Assembly (NCBI GenBank): GCA_948567375.1
Contig: OX419757.1
Coordinates: forward strand, 30,256,001-30,320,000
Length of the DNA stretch: 64,000 bases
Source: Lunularia cruciata
Lineage: Eukaryota; Streptophyta; Marchantiopsida; Lunulariales; Lunulariaceae
Reading direction: 5' to 3'
Within the stretch, counting starts at the first letter, position 1. Each line of letters begins with the position of its first letter. A program made the translations under genes and the position numbers. Shown here piece after piece: positions 43,216 to 55,138 of the stretch. The notes under the pieces are model-generated. The model saw only the letters and a program-made list of their open reading frames with translations. It made no database searches and was not told the origin of the DNA.

Positions 43216-46200
43216 GCATTTATCTTCTTGCAAAGGCCTGTATATTCACGAAGGACCACAGATTCTGCGATTGTCCCAAAGCTTTTGTCGTGACCTGAAG
43301 TTGTACTATCTGTGTGGGGTTGGGGAGACTGAAGCACGTCAAATCACAACCAACGTGGTTGCTTTACTTACATAGGTACCTTCCTCTCGTCGCTGCAAAA
43401 CGCTGTCTTTCTCAACGTTACACTTGCTAGACGAGCCCTGGCCTGCAGGTACATATGTATTACACGTTAGATAATAATCAAAGTTCGTACTAACCCCTGT
43501 ATGCGGGCATACGCATGCGTACCTCTCTATCTAACTCAGTTTTGAGTTTTACTATATTACTGTAAGAGTCAGTCCGCCCAGACGTGGATATGGAACCGGA
43601 TCATTTACAACAGGTCTACTCAGCACTACTCAATAGGTACCTGCCATTTGTCCTGCTTAGAAATGTACTGGTCAGAATGTTGTAAACTCATGTCGTTTTC
43701 CCAACCGGGTTGTTTACAACGGGTTCTGTATTTCATTACGCAATATTTCGTTTCTCCAACAGGTTTCTTGCTTGCAAGTTCTGGAGATTTTAGCATGAGT
43801 CACCCTTGATAACCAAGGAGGGCTTGCGGTGAGCAAGTATCTCCAGTACTGCTGAAATTCTGAGCTCGAACCTCCTAGTTCTTCCACGTGCCACGTAAAT
43901 CACAGCTGCCTCTAATTTGTAGATGGACTTCTGCTCCTAACTGTACAGGTCTTTTGAGGTATCTGATATCCAGAGCGATGCTAGTGGGTGAAATGTTCAG
44001 TTTTAGTTCTCTTTGGAGTCTCATTGTGAAACCTGTGTCCTGCATAATGTGCTCGGCTACGAGAACTTGATCTAACAGGTCACATATCGTTGGAACTTTG
44101 TGTGATCCAACTTAGTGAGGGTTTTACACTTCCATGGGACCAGAAAACCTGCCATCCGGCGACCTTACGTGATCCAATCCAGGAATTCTGCACTTGTACC
44201 TGAAGGTTAACTGTGCTGGTGGACTTATCAGATCGAACTTTTCTCATAGAAACAAGAGAAAGGAAATATGGAAGGAAGGACACGGGAAGGAGAGCCTCGT
44301 AAGTGAGTCCTAAATGCTTGGAGTGAAAGCGAACCGCCAGATAAAGAATAATCAACATTGCTTTTGGATTGTTTCTTCGGATAGAACCTGGCTATAGATC
44401 GTTGAGTATCCTCATTGTTCAAACACTAGAGTATCTGAGCTGGATCTCAATATCTCACCTTCAGACGTTGTGGAGATGAAACACAATTCGGATGTTGAGA
44501 AAAATCCTGGATGATACTTAGCTGCAGGAGGTGGGAAGTATTTACTTCGTTTGCAGTTGTGTATAAGGTAAACTCCATGAGTAATCTGTTCAGGATTTGT
44601 ACCCTTTCGGTACTGTGAGAGGTATACGGCTTTATGTTCACAATTAGCAAACCCGAATGCCGAAGGAAGCACGTTCTCAGATAGAGTATGTGCATGCCCG
44701 CTGAACTTGTCTAGTCGTTTAACTCTTTGTTTTTCCTTGCCGATTCATTTATGTCATGTACCGGAGTGAATTGCTGAATTAGCACACGAAACATCCAGAA
44801 ATGTCCCGAATTAGTAGAGCGAGACATATTTTGCTTTCATCTCCTTATGCCTGAGATGGCTATGGTCGCTTCTCTGAGGCTGTCGCATACCCAGCAATCT
44901 ATACCGCAAATGTGAGATTGATCACATTGGGGACCAAATGGGGCTATTTAGTCCCGCCGATTAGGGAGGTAGTCTATATTTGAATATTTGGAAATGTATT
45001 CAAGTTCATATCCTAAGATCTTGTTGCTCTCCATGGGAAAGCCAATTAATACTTGATGTCTAAGAGAACGTATCACAGATAAATCCTCATCTGACCAGGA
45101 TGATGAATGGTCATCCAACTACAGTATGGTGGTATCATCATTGGATCCGCAAGAAATAGCATTTGGAGAATAATGTGATAACAAGGATGATGGAATCAAG
45201 TAGAATTCTGTGGGGTATATGCGATTTAAAACCGCTCATACTATTTGTGGATTCGCATCTATAAAAATATAATAATTTATAGTTATGTGGCGAAAATGAC
45301 AGTAAGAATCAAGCAGGTGACAGCATTGAAATGTTTTCCTTTGGAAGAAAATATCAATTTATCATTAAAAAAAGCATACAAGTACTCAATTCTACAGTCT
45401 GAAGAGAAGGCAGAAAATGTAATGTATTGCAGTACTGAACATACTGAGACATTATAAAAGATATTCTCAACAAAGCGCTTCAAGAAAACCGAGTAGATAA
45501 TTTTGTGGGATCAATTAGTACTATTTCTAATATTACAGCGAGGGGAAGTACTGAAGTTACAACATAGGTAGTGACTCTTATCTCTCCATACACGTCAATA
45601 TTGAAGCCTCATCTCTATCCATCTATTCAGATTTCAAAGCACCTAAAGCGTAAACAGAGTAATAAGATCTTCCGTACGAATAACAATAATCGTATAGGAT
45701 TCACTATTGACTTTGGTCTCCTCAGAGATTGGTTGAAGGAGCGTGTAAGAATACAAGAACTCTCCTTCAACTGTCTAGAATGAGCAAAGACTCATGATCA
45801 TATCGAAAATTTCAATTGAGTATCTCTATACAAAAGTTGAGAAAAAGGAAGTTAAAAATGTGTAATCAACAGTGTTGCCACCAATTTGCATGCCCTCTTT
45901 GTATTACATTATGTGGCTGGATTGATTTAATTAAAGACAACTTCATTTAACTTCACGCGGAATTGTTAAAATCAATTCAAGATTAGTAATATTATTTAGT
46001 ACTATTTAATCTATTTGAAGCAGGTATATGGTTCCATTGTTCCAATTGATCCACTCGCATATGTTATGCTTCTTTGCTTCCTTTCATCTACTGGAAGAAA
46101 CGAAGAAATATAATAAGTGAATGCCCTATTGGGAATATTCGAATCCGATCTGATCGTCTCCCATTATTAAGCTTCATCAAACGCAAATATCAACTCACCT

Positions 46201-48447
46201 CAACCACTTATTGATGAATTCGAACTGGTCGATGATCCTGTGAACATAATCAGGTGCAGAAGATATAAGAAGATTTAGGTTTAGATCTTTAGATTTTACC
46301 TTAAAACCGAAAGATCCAGAACTCCATAATTAATCAGGTCTGGAGATCGTGATTCCAAGCATAGGGCATGTCTATGTAATAGCATCTTGTGAGCGGTCAC
46401 TTGGAAGTTTCATCCAACTGCAATAGATGTAAGACATGTGATGTGTATGTACTTTACAGAAAAAAGTGTTAAACCATGCAGATGCTCGTAATTTATTTGC
46501 TGGATGTACATGTTTCTTGAAACGCATGTTTCAGTGTATCTGGTGCTGCGGGTTTCTACAAAACGGTAGTACTAAGGTCGACCAAGAGAAATCGATGAAA
46601 TTTTGATTCCTTAAAAATGTCGAACCTGACTCGCTGGAACTCTTTATCACCACGCAAGCTATCGCATCGGGTTTGTCTCTTCTTTGTTAACTGTCAATAC
46701 ATGTATTATGCCTAGTTCACAACAAATCAGCATAGCAAAGTCAGATCAGCAGATTTGACAAAGTGGAATGCAAGTCGGAGGTTGGAAGAGATTCGCTCGG
46801 CATGGACTAATGTCTTCCAACGCGCCTGGATATAGAGACAAAGAACGTACACGTATCCACTTTTCGAATGATCATTTTCAGTTTTCGCCCTGGTTATGGG
46901 CATGCAGGGGATGATGCTCATGCTGTTGGCATTCAAGAGTATCCATCGTTGACAACAATCTCGTCATCGAGCACTATTTTAGTTCTTGTCAACGAAGGTC
47001 AACAAAGGACAATTGGCAAGAACCTCAACAACTTTCAACGAGAAAACTTGGACCAACGATGAAATTGGCTCATTGGTTGAATATCACCTGTACCTGTGAG
47101 AGCAAACAATATTACAGTAGTCATTCTTCAAATGTTCTTGAGCTTCTCTTTGACTTCAAAAAGAGCTCGACGTGAAAATTCTAGTCAGGTTCGACATTCT
47201 TAAGGAAACAAAATTTCACGTGATATAAATCATCAGCACCTATAGCTACCATATATGATTAAGCCCAAAGCCCAATCCATCGATAGAAAATTAGGAATGC
47301 CATTTATTGGCCAATAACTTGATCTATCAATAACAATCCTAAAGAAAAGTCAGGAAATTGCTTCGAAGTGAGTTATTAGGTCACTTCTACAGATTATGGA
47401 GAAAAATGTGGTCAGCAAGCCCATTGTTATGAAACGGTTCATGATATGTTTTAAAGTTTATACATTTTATTTTGTTTTAGTCATCATACATCCTCGATAC
47501 TGATCTTATGCGGTCATCTGCTCCGTGTCTCAAAACCCGCACAGTTTACTTCTAATTGAGAGGTTGTGATTCAGCCAAACACCATCAGTAGTATGCGTAC
47601 TATATACCAGCGGTTTTAACTCGCAGCAAGCATATATAAAAAAAATAAAAAATAAAAAATATAAAAATATGAAGGCTCCTGGTATCTGAGCTTTGAGCTC
47701 TTAGAAATTACTGCATCATGATCAGAACACCTCCTTCCATCTCCATATGTTCCAGAAGCCACCAAGCAAGTCTCTTCTGTTTCTAATTCTCAGTAACATG
47801 AGTACGCATACCTAGCATATGGTAAATGCGCCATTGGGATATCGTCGATTTTCAACATCCCATCTGCATGGTCAATTCCGGCCTTTATGTCTTCCATCCA
47901 AATACGTCTTGCAAGGTAATGACCATGCGTCGTAATTGAGGAATCCGATATTCAAATTCCACAAACCGAAACTTCCGAATGTTCAGTCAAATAACAAGAA
48001 CCAAGATTTCACGTTGCTTGCTGTGGTGGGATAGTGATAAACTTACATTCTCAATGTGAAAACTCACATAGACCTGACTTCCAGTAAACACGACCAACAT
48101 TTCAAGAGAAACTGTCCAGATGAGTGTGAATGAATCGGAAATTTAGCTCCCAAGCTTCAGTTGCAGAAATTATAACCAGCATGATATACAGAGATCCTAC
48201 GGGGTCTAGGTGGATTCACCCGCTAGCTACACGTACTTGTTCAAACTAAAGTTGTAGATCTTTTTATTGCTCCGTATACTGTGGAGTAAAAATCTCTGTT
48301 GCAATTCGCAGACATGAAGATAGTTTATCTTCAAGCATCTTCTAGATTGACGGTCGGTCGTCAGACATAATAAACATGAGTTCGCAAAGAGGACCGTCTG
48401 AGACAGCAGAATCCTTCCATGAGGATCGAATTCGACCCTGATGGCAA

Positions 48448-48479
48448 TGCTCCAACGCTCCAACGCTCCAACGCTCCGA
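48448..48479 (+). repeat. 8-bp microsatellite, four copies
   Basis: GCTCCAAC is repeated four times, the last as GCTCCGAC. There is no coding context. Confidence 0.9.
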
Positions 48480-48960
48480 CTGTTTAGAGAGCAGAGCGTC
48501 TGCAGAAGCTATGAACTAATGGAATACATACTTTGGTCGCTTGAAATTGTGCATGCTTGTTTATGCTCCATTCTGGGACCTGTCTCAAAGAAGTATCCTT
48601 CTGTACCCAGAAATAGCTGGTGCATTAATATGTAATGCAGCAGCCGGACGAGGGCCTCCAATGCCGTCCTTTGTACTTCTCCTTTACAAAGGTTGATAAA
48701 GACATTTTCGTACGTCGGGCATGCTTTTGAGGTTATCTTGTGTAGTGATCCCTGGCTCACTGGATTAGCCGGTTGCGCAATATGATCCTTGATCGCCACA
48801 GATGTACCTTAGCCAATGTAGGACCTTGGATCTTGGATCGGATCTTCTGATGTCTCTGAGGCCTCAAATTGAGTGGGATTGGGCCGATCCTGAGTATCAA
48901 ATTGACAGGCTCTTGCGTCATTTTCATCTTGGACGGACATTGTCAATCATGATCAAAGAA

Positions 48961-50150
48961 CTAGCCATTTCTGCTCGGATTCCCTCGTCTGCAACTGACA
49001 GTCATGTGCTGGTTAGGCACTACAAGCTCCTCTTCCAGCATGTGTTGTAAGTGGGAGAAATTTATTCCTCCCTCCAGCAAAATGATCGAGCTAGGACAAG
49101 CATGATCAGCGGGCATGCTCTCTTTTGATGCAGTGAGCCAAGGCGGGCAACTGTCATCGCCAAAAACGTCATTGTAATCCGCCATTGTAGAATTCGACGT
49201 TTGTATTCGTGATTTCTTTGAAGTAAGCAACACCAGCTGATATGGGGGTCCGCTGTAACAAGTATTTTTCTGAGGATCTACTCCCAGTCGAATGTGAATC
49301 ACTGAGATTATGTTTTGCTCCTTAGGCTCAAATTGTTGAATCAATGAGTTGACGGGCGTCTCTGAATCTATCTGCAAATGAAATATTCAGACTCTAAGGA
49401 GTTGAAGCTGAAACGTACGAATGAATCATATGAGCGCAATCCCTCATATATACAGGCGCCTTAAGTTTCCATTGCGCTGCCATGGAGACCCAATCTGTGG
49501 CAACGGGCACTACTTGGAAGCCTGTGTGATGCCCAAGACGAACATGACGCGTCGTGAGAACAGGTGAAGAATACAACCGCTGACTAGATTTGGGAGCTGA
49601 CTAAATAATAGAGAAAATGTAAGTCACGATAATGAAGTCAAACCAGAACAGAAGACCAGAATGTCTGTACGTCATAACTAGAAACATGTGCGGAGAAGTC
49701 AGCACTTTATCGATGTAGTAAACCCAAGGAGCCAATAGGGCAACAGGGCTTGTTTTATATTCGATAAATTCCTCGGTACAATCTGCAGGCCTTTCACGCG
49801 CGTGCATAGAGATGTCTTCTAAACGGAATGTTCACCGTGGACAGCATGTGGACACAGGATGACTTTGTCCTAGATTAGTAGGGTACTGCTTCAAAGTTTG
49901 AAAAAGCTTCGACAGACGTCTCTTGGATGGCTGCGCATGTTCTGCAGATGATGCTTAGAAGAAGTTCCGCTTTGAAGGATTAAACCATAATTCGTGAGAA
50001 AATTTGTGCTCCTTGTGCTGTACAATCTCCAAAACCCAACACCAGGATTAAGAACTTTCGGTTCTGTAAGAGACGAAGGGTAGAAGAGAATTTCCTGGAT
50101 CATAGCGTAACACAACTCAATTTTCTCATTCGAAGCTACGGAGAGAAAAA
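48961..50150 (-). CDS. Candidate multi-exon gene or gene fragment, unknown product
   Basis: Reading leftward, a chain of frames can be joined at GT-AG sites. They are a frame ending near 49900 (includes YAMIQEILFYPSSLTEPKVL); exon 49782-49671 after acceptor GGCCTGCAG (includes EFIEYKTSPVALLAPWVYYI); exon 49583-49454 after acceptor AAATCTAG, whose phase fits the previous donor (includes TTRHVRLGHHTGFQVVP and AAQWKLKAP); and a frame from 49371 after acceptor TTTGCAG (includes ISVIHIRLGVDPQKN and GPPYQLVLLTSKKSR), open to 48961. Residue composition is protein-like and unlike the retroelements. I do not recognise the family, and neither a start codon nor an end is certain. It may be a pseudogene fragment. 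Confidence 0.38.
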
Positions 50151-50199
50151 AAGACCTTGATCCATACATTGAACAGGTGTACTGAATCAATTTCGTAAG

Positions 50200-51560
50200 G
50201 TCCTCTTATTGCCTTTGGGAGTTACACGACTAGTAGTATCTAGATCGAGAGAGTGTGAGTGACCATTATTTTAATTCTTTAATTACTACTTAGTTAGTAA
50301 CTCAAATGTCATGTGACTCAAATGTCTTTGACACTAATAGTATAAATAGGAAGAACAGCACGAATAGTACAAATAGAAAGAACAGTCTGTCTCATGAGGA
50401 TGCAGGTTGGAATTGACTAGAAATGAGGAATAAATATCATAGTGTCACTGGTAGTTTATTTTTGTCCGTTTAACTTCAAGTGCAAACACCATTAGAAGAA
50501 TAAGAGTGTAGGGATACACACAATGATATCCTACATAAAAGAGAAATTATCAACCACTCAATCAAAATATATAACTAATAAACCCTTGATAGTGGTGGTA
50601 TACTTCATGCCAAAGTTCGCTTCCTCTAGAAGAGACTCTTTTACCTTTGATAGTTAGTCCCTCCCAATAGGTATATTTCACCCCAAAGGTTGGTTGTTAG
50701 GCCGGCGGTCTGTTTTCTTCCGGAAGGTTCTTTCACCCCCAAAGCCATCACTGATCACGTTCATCTCAACCCAGAAATTGCAATCCCAACCAAATCCAAA
50801 AAAACCATTGTCTACTTGGCCTTTCTATTCCATGGTACTCTCAATGCTCCATCATTCTTAGAATCTTTCCTCACATTGACTCACTTGTTCAGAATGTCAA
50901 TGGTAACTTCTTTGATAATGTGTGAATTTCTTGCCTCAATACTCAAGCACTCATTCCTGCTGAATTTCAAGGGTAACTTCCTCAATCTAGTGCAAATTTC
51001 ATATGCATGTACTCAAATACACACTCCTACTACAAGATTCCTCACCTCTACTTGACCATGTATGCAATAAAAAATGTAAGCAAAAGCAATCCAACACAAA
51101 GACTTAGAAGAGGTGTTTGAGCTGAATACTTTATTCATGAAAGAAGTGTACATTGTTTCTATGTGTCACAACCCATATATACAGTTTCCTAACTATTGAT
51201 TAAAGAAGATCAATGGTTGAGGATACCCATAATCTCATAAGTGCTCATACTCCACTTAATGCTTATTCTACCTACTGATCTTATCCTAAGCGCAGTGAAG
51301 AAGTGACTATGCCTCCTCCACCTATCACAACTATTCTTTGTTGTCTATTGCACAAGTAATTACACTTTTGCAATCATCAATTAAAAAATTGGTACTAAGT
51401 CAAAAAGTATTTATGGACAAAGATATACATTAGGGTGACGGTAGAGTTTGAGCTAAAGAGAATGTCAAGCAGAGGATGCATTCTATACTTAACATGTTTC
51501 ATCCTGTTTTCCTGGAGCTAACATTATCTTCTTCCTAAAATCTACTACAAAGAGCTACCT
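50200..51560. other. No gene seen; possible old minus-strand LTR fragment
   Basis: On the minus strand, 51060-51200 carries AATAAA followed by a T/G-rich tail and, upstream, TATATATGGG, an arrangement seen at the R region of LTRs. Short imperfect tandem repeats occur at 50330-50395 (AATAG-TA-CAAATAGAAAGAACAG type) and 50893-51035. The plus frame at 50690-51052 (121 codons) has no recognisable domain. Confidence 0.3.
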
Positions 51561-51568
51561 TTGCACTT

Positions 51569-52073
51569 TCAAATCTTTATTAACAATTCAACTTGTTCCC
51601 AATACTCCACAATTTCTAAAATTAGCACCTTTGTGGTAGCATCATCTTGGCACAAACTTGCATCTTCCGCCTCAAGTATCTCTTTCGCACAAAGGATGCC
51701 TTCCTCTCTTATTTCTACTTCCCTTATTTTGGGAATAAAGGGGATTTTGTCATCCCCAACCTTTGCCATGCTTTTCTTTGGGCTGTAAGATCTGCCTTTG
51801 TGATTGTATCTCAGAAGCATAGATTTCCATTCCTCCTCCTAAAGGTTAGTCATTTGGAGAGAAGTTGGGTCTAGGGTGGATTGTACTTCTCCACCATCAA
51901 GATCTTCTATGGTGTACTTGTAGGAAAAGATGAAAATCCATGTAAAAGATTGCTCACTTGTTGAGGGCGCAGGGTCTAGCCGCAGCTTTGTCTCTTCTTC
52001 TTCATGGACTTGTTCTTCTTTGTCCTCCTCCTCTTCCTACAAGATGATTCTTCTTGTTTTCTTGGTGGCCTCT
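51569..52073 (-). pseudogene. Unknown acidic ORF, downstream part, interrupted by family B element
   Basis: A minus-strand frame from the element's edge contains a Glu-rich stretch (about 51990-52040), a TIEDLDGG segment, one TAG, then an open 83-codon end (51820-51569) with REVEIREEGILCAKEILEAE and VEYWEQVELLIK. It lies beside the element's left TSD (CCTCT, 52069-52073), and similar minus-strand text resumes at 59446. It may be the C-terminal part of the same old ORF. Family unknown. Confidence 0.45.
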
Positions 52074-52858
52074 TGTAATTTTCCAAGGATAGGAGACTTG
52101 AAGAGAAATGAAAAAGAAGAAACACACAATTTCACACTCAACCTTTGATGCCCCAAAGGAGCACCTTGATATATTATATAGCAAAGGGGACTCCTCCAAA
52201 GGAAGCTCCACCCTTGGATCAGATACATTGATTGGTGACCTATAATCAAGCTCTGCCCTTAGATTGGCTGTATGCATGGGTTACATGTTGGTTCTGATCC
52301 TATTTGGTTGGTCAAACCATCTTTGATCAAAGGGAATCTTTAGGGAATCTTCTTGTAAGAATCTCCAAATTGCATGAGTGAGGTACCATTGGAAAGCTCT
52401 TGATAAGAAAAACTTGGGAAGATTCACTCCAATGGCTTGGCCCTCCAACCTTTCCTCTTTGTGGGGGGAGGGGGAGTGAGGGCGGAGGGGATTAACATAT
52501 TTGCAAGGCCTAATTCATTTGTTTAGACCTTCAAAATTAGCTCATAAGTTTCTAGGCTATTTTTGGCTCTTGCTCTATTAATAAAAGTCCTCTTTTGGTG
52601 ACACCTCTATCTGAAATACCTAGCCTATCATCCATAACATCCTTCTAGATGTTAACAAGACAATTTCCACCTCTAGATAATATGCCTAGCTTTTGGTATT
52701 ACAAATTCAAGCTATTTTTGGCTCTTGCACTATTAGTAAAATTACTCTTTTGGTGACACCTCTATTGGATCTACCTAGCCCATCATACATAATATACTTC
52801 TAGATGTTACCAAGCCAATTCTCAACTCTAGATGATATGTCTAGCTATTGGTATTACA
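52074..52858 (-). repeat. 3' LTR of the family B element
   Basis: The LTR is 785 bp. In plus orientation it starts TGTAATTTTCC and ends GGTATTACA. Its right third consists of two imperfect tandem units of about 175 bp, each running from CTATTTTTGGCTCTTGC to TTGGTATTAC. A G-rich segment lies near 52460-52490. Confidence 0.85.
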
Positions 52859-52873
52859 AACCTCTCCTCTATT
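52859..52873 (-). other. Polypurine tract of the family B element
   Basis: On the minus strand AATAGAGGAGAGGTT abuts the 3' LTR start TGTAATACC. This purine run is the expected plus-strand primer site. Confidence 0.65.
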
Positions 52874-53082
52874 AAGACGCAACGTCCTCATTGCAAAGTT
52901 GTTGCTCAAAAGATTTCACTAACACCGGTGCATTGGTCAAGTTGGCTGCTAGCTCCCAGTTGCCTCATATAGTGGGTAAAATTTCTAGTGTATAAGATAT
53001 TCCACACATGGATGGCGAGTAGCTAAGATGCATTTTTGGAGAATGCGTTTGACTTCATATTCCTCCGTGTCATCAATGAGTG

Positions 53083-53744
53083 CTAGACAAGGTCAAATCT
53101 CCTATATAGAAGGAAAATTGTATGGTCGGGGTGTATATTTGCATAGTAAGGAACATGGAATATTGGATGAATCTTCATGTGTGGCGGTAGCTCCAGGTGG
53201 TAGGCCATTGCGCTGATTTGATGAAGATTGGAAAAAGACCCAATAAAATGAGGTCTAAGTTTGCAAGGGCTACCTAATATGAGGTTGGTTGTTGATAACC
53301 AGACTTGATCTCCCAACATTGAACTCCATGTGCCATCAATGTGCATCTGCATATCTTTTTTTTTTTGATTCTGGGCAATCTGCAACCTATTTTTGGCATT
53401 CTCTACTCCTTGTTGGATTTTGGAAACAAAAGTGTTGGCATCCGCCTTGGTATCCATCAGGTAGATCTTCATCAAGCTCAAAGGTGTGAAAGGATGCACT
53501 TTGTACATGAGGAAGAATGGTGTAACTTGTATGGATGTATTCACTGAACTATTGTGTGGAAATTCTACTAGTGGAAGTAAGGTGTCCCACCTTTCTTGTG
53601 CTTCTAGGGTGAAACCTCAAAGCATGTTCTCAATGGTGCAATTAGCCCACTCTGTTTGGCCATCAGTCTATAGATGGTAGGCTGTGGACATGGCTAACTT
53701 GGTTTTGAACAAACCAAAAAGTGTTCTCCAAAACAAATTAGTGA
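53083..53744 (-). pseudogene. Integrase C-terminal half, family B
   Basis: Reading left from the solo LTR: the second part of the core with MSTAYHL and a TDGQTEWAN block (about 53640-53700) and the helix IENML, then NTSIQVTPFFLMYKVHP and an open 153-codon tail (53544-53083) ending in a DNA-binding-type segment with LPPHMKIHPIFHV. TAG and TGA stops interrupt it. The part before the second catalytic aspartate lies beyond the solo LTR. Confidence 0.8.
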
Positions 53745-54503
53745 ATTGATGTAATACTCTGAGGACAAGAGAAGAGAGAAAATACAGATTGCACACTCAA
53801 ACAATAGATGCCCCAAGGGAGCACCTTCTCTTTATTATATAGACAAAGAGGATCTCCGCCAAGGAAGCTCCACCATAGGATTAGGGACACAGATAGGTGA
53901 CATGTCAGCAAGCTCCACCCTTGGATTACTTACTTGGATGGGTGACATGTTTGGTCTAGGTCCTATCTGGTTGGTCAAACAAGCTTTGACCGGAGGGAAT
54001 CTGTTAGGGAATCTTCTTGTAGGAATCTCAGAATCACATGAGTAAGGTACAATTGGAAAGCTCTCGATGAGACAAAGTTGGGGGGAGGGAAGACCAGCCT
54101 TTTCTTTGTTGGGGGTTGGGGGGGGGGGGGAAATCACATTTTCGAGGCCTAATTCATCCGTTTAGACCTCCAAAGTTTCCTTCAAAGATTTCAAGCATAT
54201 TTTGGTTCCTACTCTATTAGTAGAAGTCCCCTTTTGGTGATACCTCTTTCTTATCTGTTTAGTCCATCATGTGTAACATCCTTCCACATGTTACCAAACC
54301 AATTCTCACCTTTAAATCATATGTCTAGCTATTGGTTCTAAGGTTCTCAAGTCTATTTTGGTTTCTGCCCTATTAGTATAAGTACTCTTTTGGTGATACT
54401 TCTATCTGATCTATTTCAAACATCATGTATAACATCATTCTAGATGTTACCAAACCAAATTTCACATCTAGATCATATGGTTAGCTCTTGGTATTACAAT
54501 TGA
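53745..54503 (-). repeat. Solo LTR of family B with perfect 5-bp TSD
   Basis: The LTR is 53750-54498 (749 bp), from TGTAATACT to GGTATTACA. Flanking ATTGA at 53745-53749 and 54499-54503 is a perfect TSD. It lies in the integrase core of the older family B element, in the same orientation. No internal element sequence remains, so a full element was inserted and then removed by LTR-LTR recombination. A G-rich run of at least 18 G in 20 bases lies at 54111-54130. Confidence 0.92.
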
Positions 54504-55138
54504 GTGCCTCTATCAAGATAGGCCATGGTAAAAAAAGACTGTATTTAAGTACAATTGAGCTAATTGTAGAGCAATCACATTGTTGGTGATAGTACACACA
54601 TGAATCATTTTGTTGAGTTGGTCAACAAAGACTACAATGGAGGTGGTCTTGGGAAATTTGCAAACTAGATCCATGCTTACCTATCCCAATGTTATGTAGG
54701 AGTAGGAGGGAGTTGAAGGAGTCATATGGGACCTTGATTGGAAGCTTTATTTTGTTGATAGACTAGGCAGCTTTGAATGTACTCCATTGCATCATTGCTC
54801 ATCTTGGGCCAATAGTAATGGCATTTGATATCCAAGGTTTTGTCTACTCCAATGTGACTTGCAATGGTTGAATCATGATATTTTGTTTGGATGGTGGTTT
54901 TTATATCCATATCATCCGGGATCCATAACCTACCATCACAAAAAGTGACTCCTTGGGTATTAGTGATGCCTTTGGATGTTTGAGCTCCTATAGTTTGTGG
55001 GTCAATTTTTGTAGCAACAAGCATCATTGGCCAAAATTCAAGGTTCATCTTGACCTCTACCACTAGATTGTTTGCCATAGGCATTCGGGAGAATGCATTG
55101 GCAAGTTGCTTCTTGCCTTCCACATATGTGATCATCAT
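54504..55138 (-). pseudogene. Integrase N-terminal half, family B
   Basis: From 55138 leftward the frame is open for 138 codons. It covers the end of RNase H (YVEGKKQLANAFSRM), the linker, and the HHCC region with HIGVDKTLDIKCHYYWPKM (spanning about 54770-54860) and CLVYQQNK. The start of the core up to AYLDRGTQF lies at about 54500-54560 and is cut there by the solo LTR. Confidence 0.85.

Larger units (their letters stand above)
42432..48940. other. Gene-flanking DNA without a supported gene
   Basis: About 6.5 kb of mixed-composition DNA. Open frames up to about 92 codons on both strands (for example 44080-44358 and 44412-44672, minus) show no recognisable domain and no consistent exon chain. 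It holds a 74-75-bp tandem repeat (43010-43215), scattered copies of a 45-bp motif (41841-43749), an A-rich run near 47637-47668 and an 8-bp microsatellite (48448-48479). Confidence 0.5.

Noticed and set aside
44080-44672. Minus-strand ORFs of 86-92 aa as a gene
   Set aside because: There is no recognisable motif, no consistent splice chain, and neighbouring frames give equally long overlaps.
47637-47668. A-rich run as a poly(A) tail of a non-LTR element
   Set aside because: It is a mixed AAATAA and AAAT simple sequence with no coding or element-like sequence upstream and no flanking duplication.
50690-51055. 121-aa plus-strand ORF
   Set aside because: It spans an imperfect tandem repeat of about 70 bp, has no domain, and lies in a stretch that looks like an old minus-strand LTR region.
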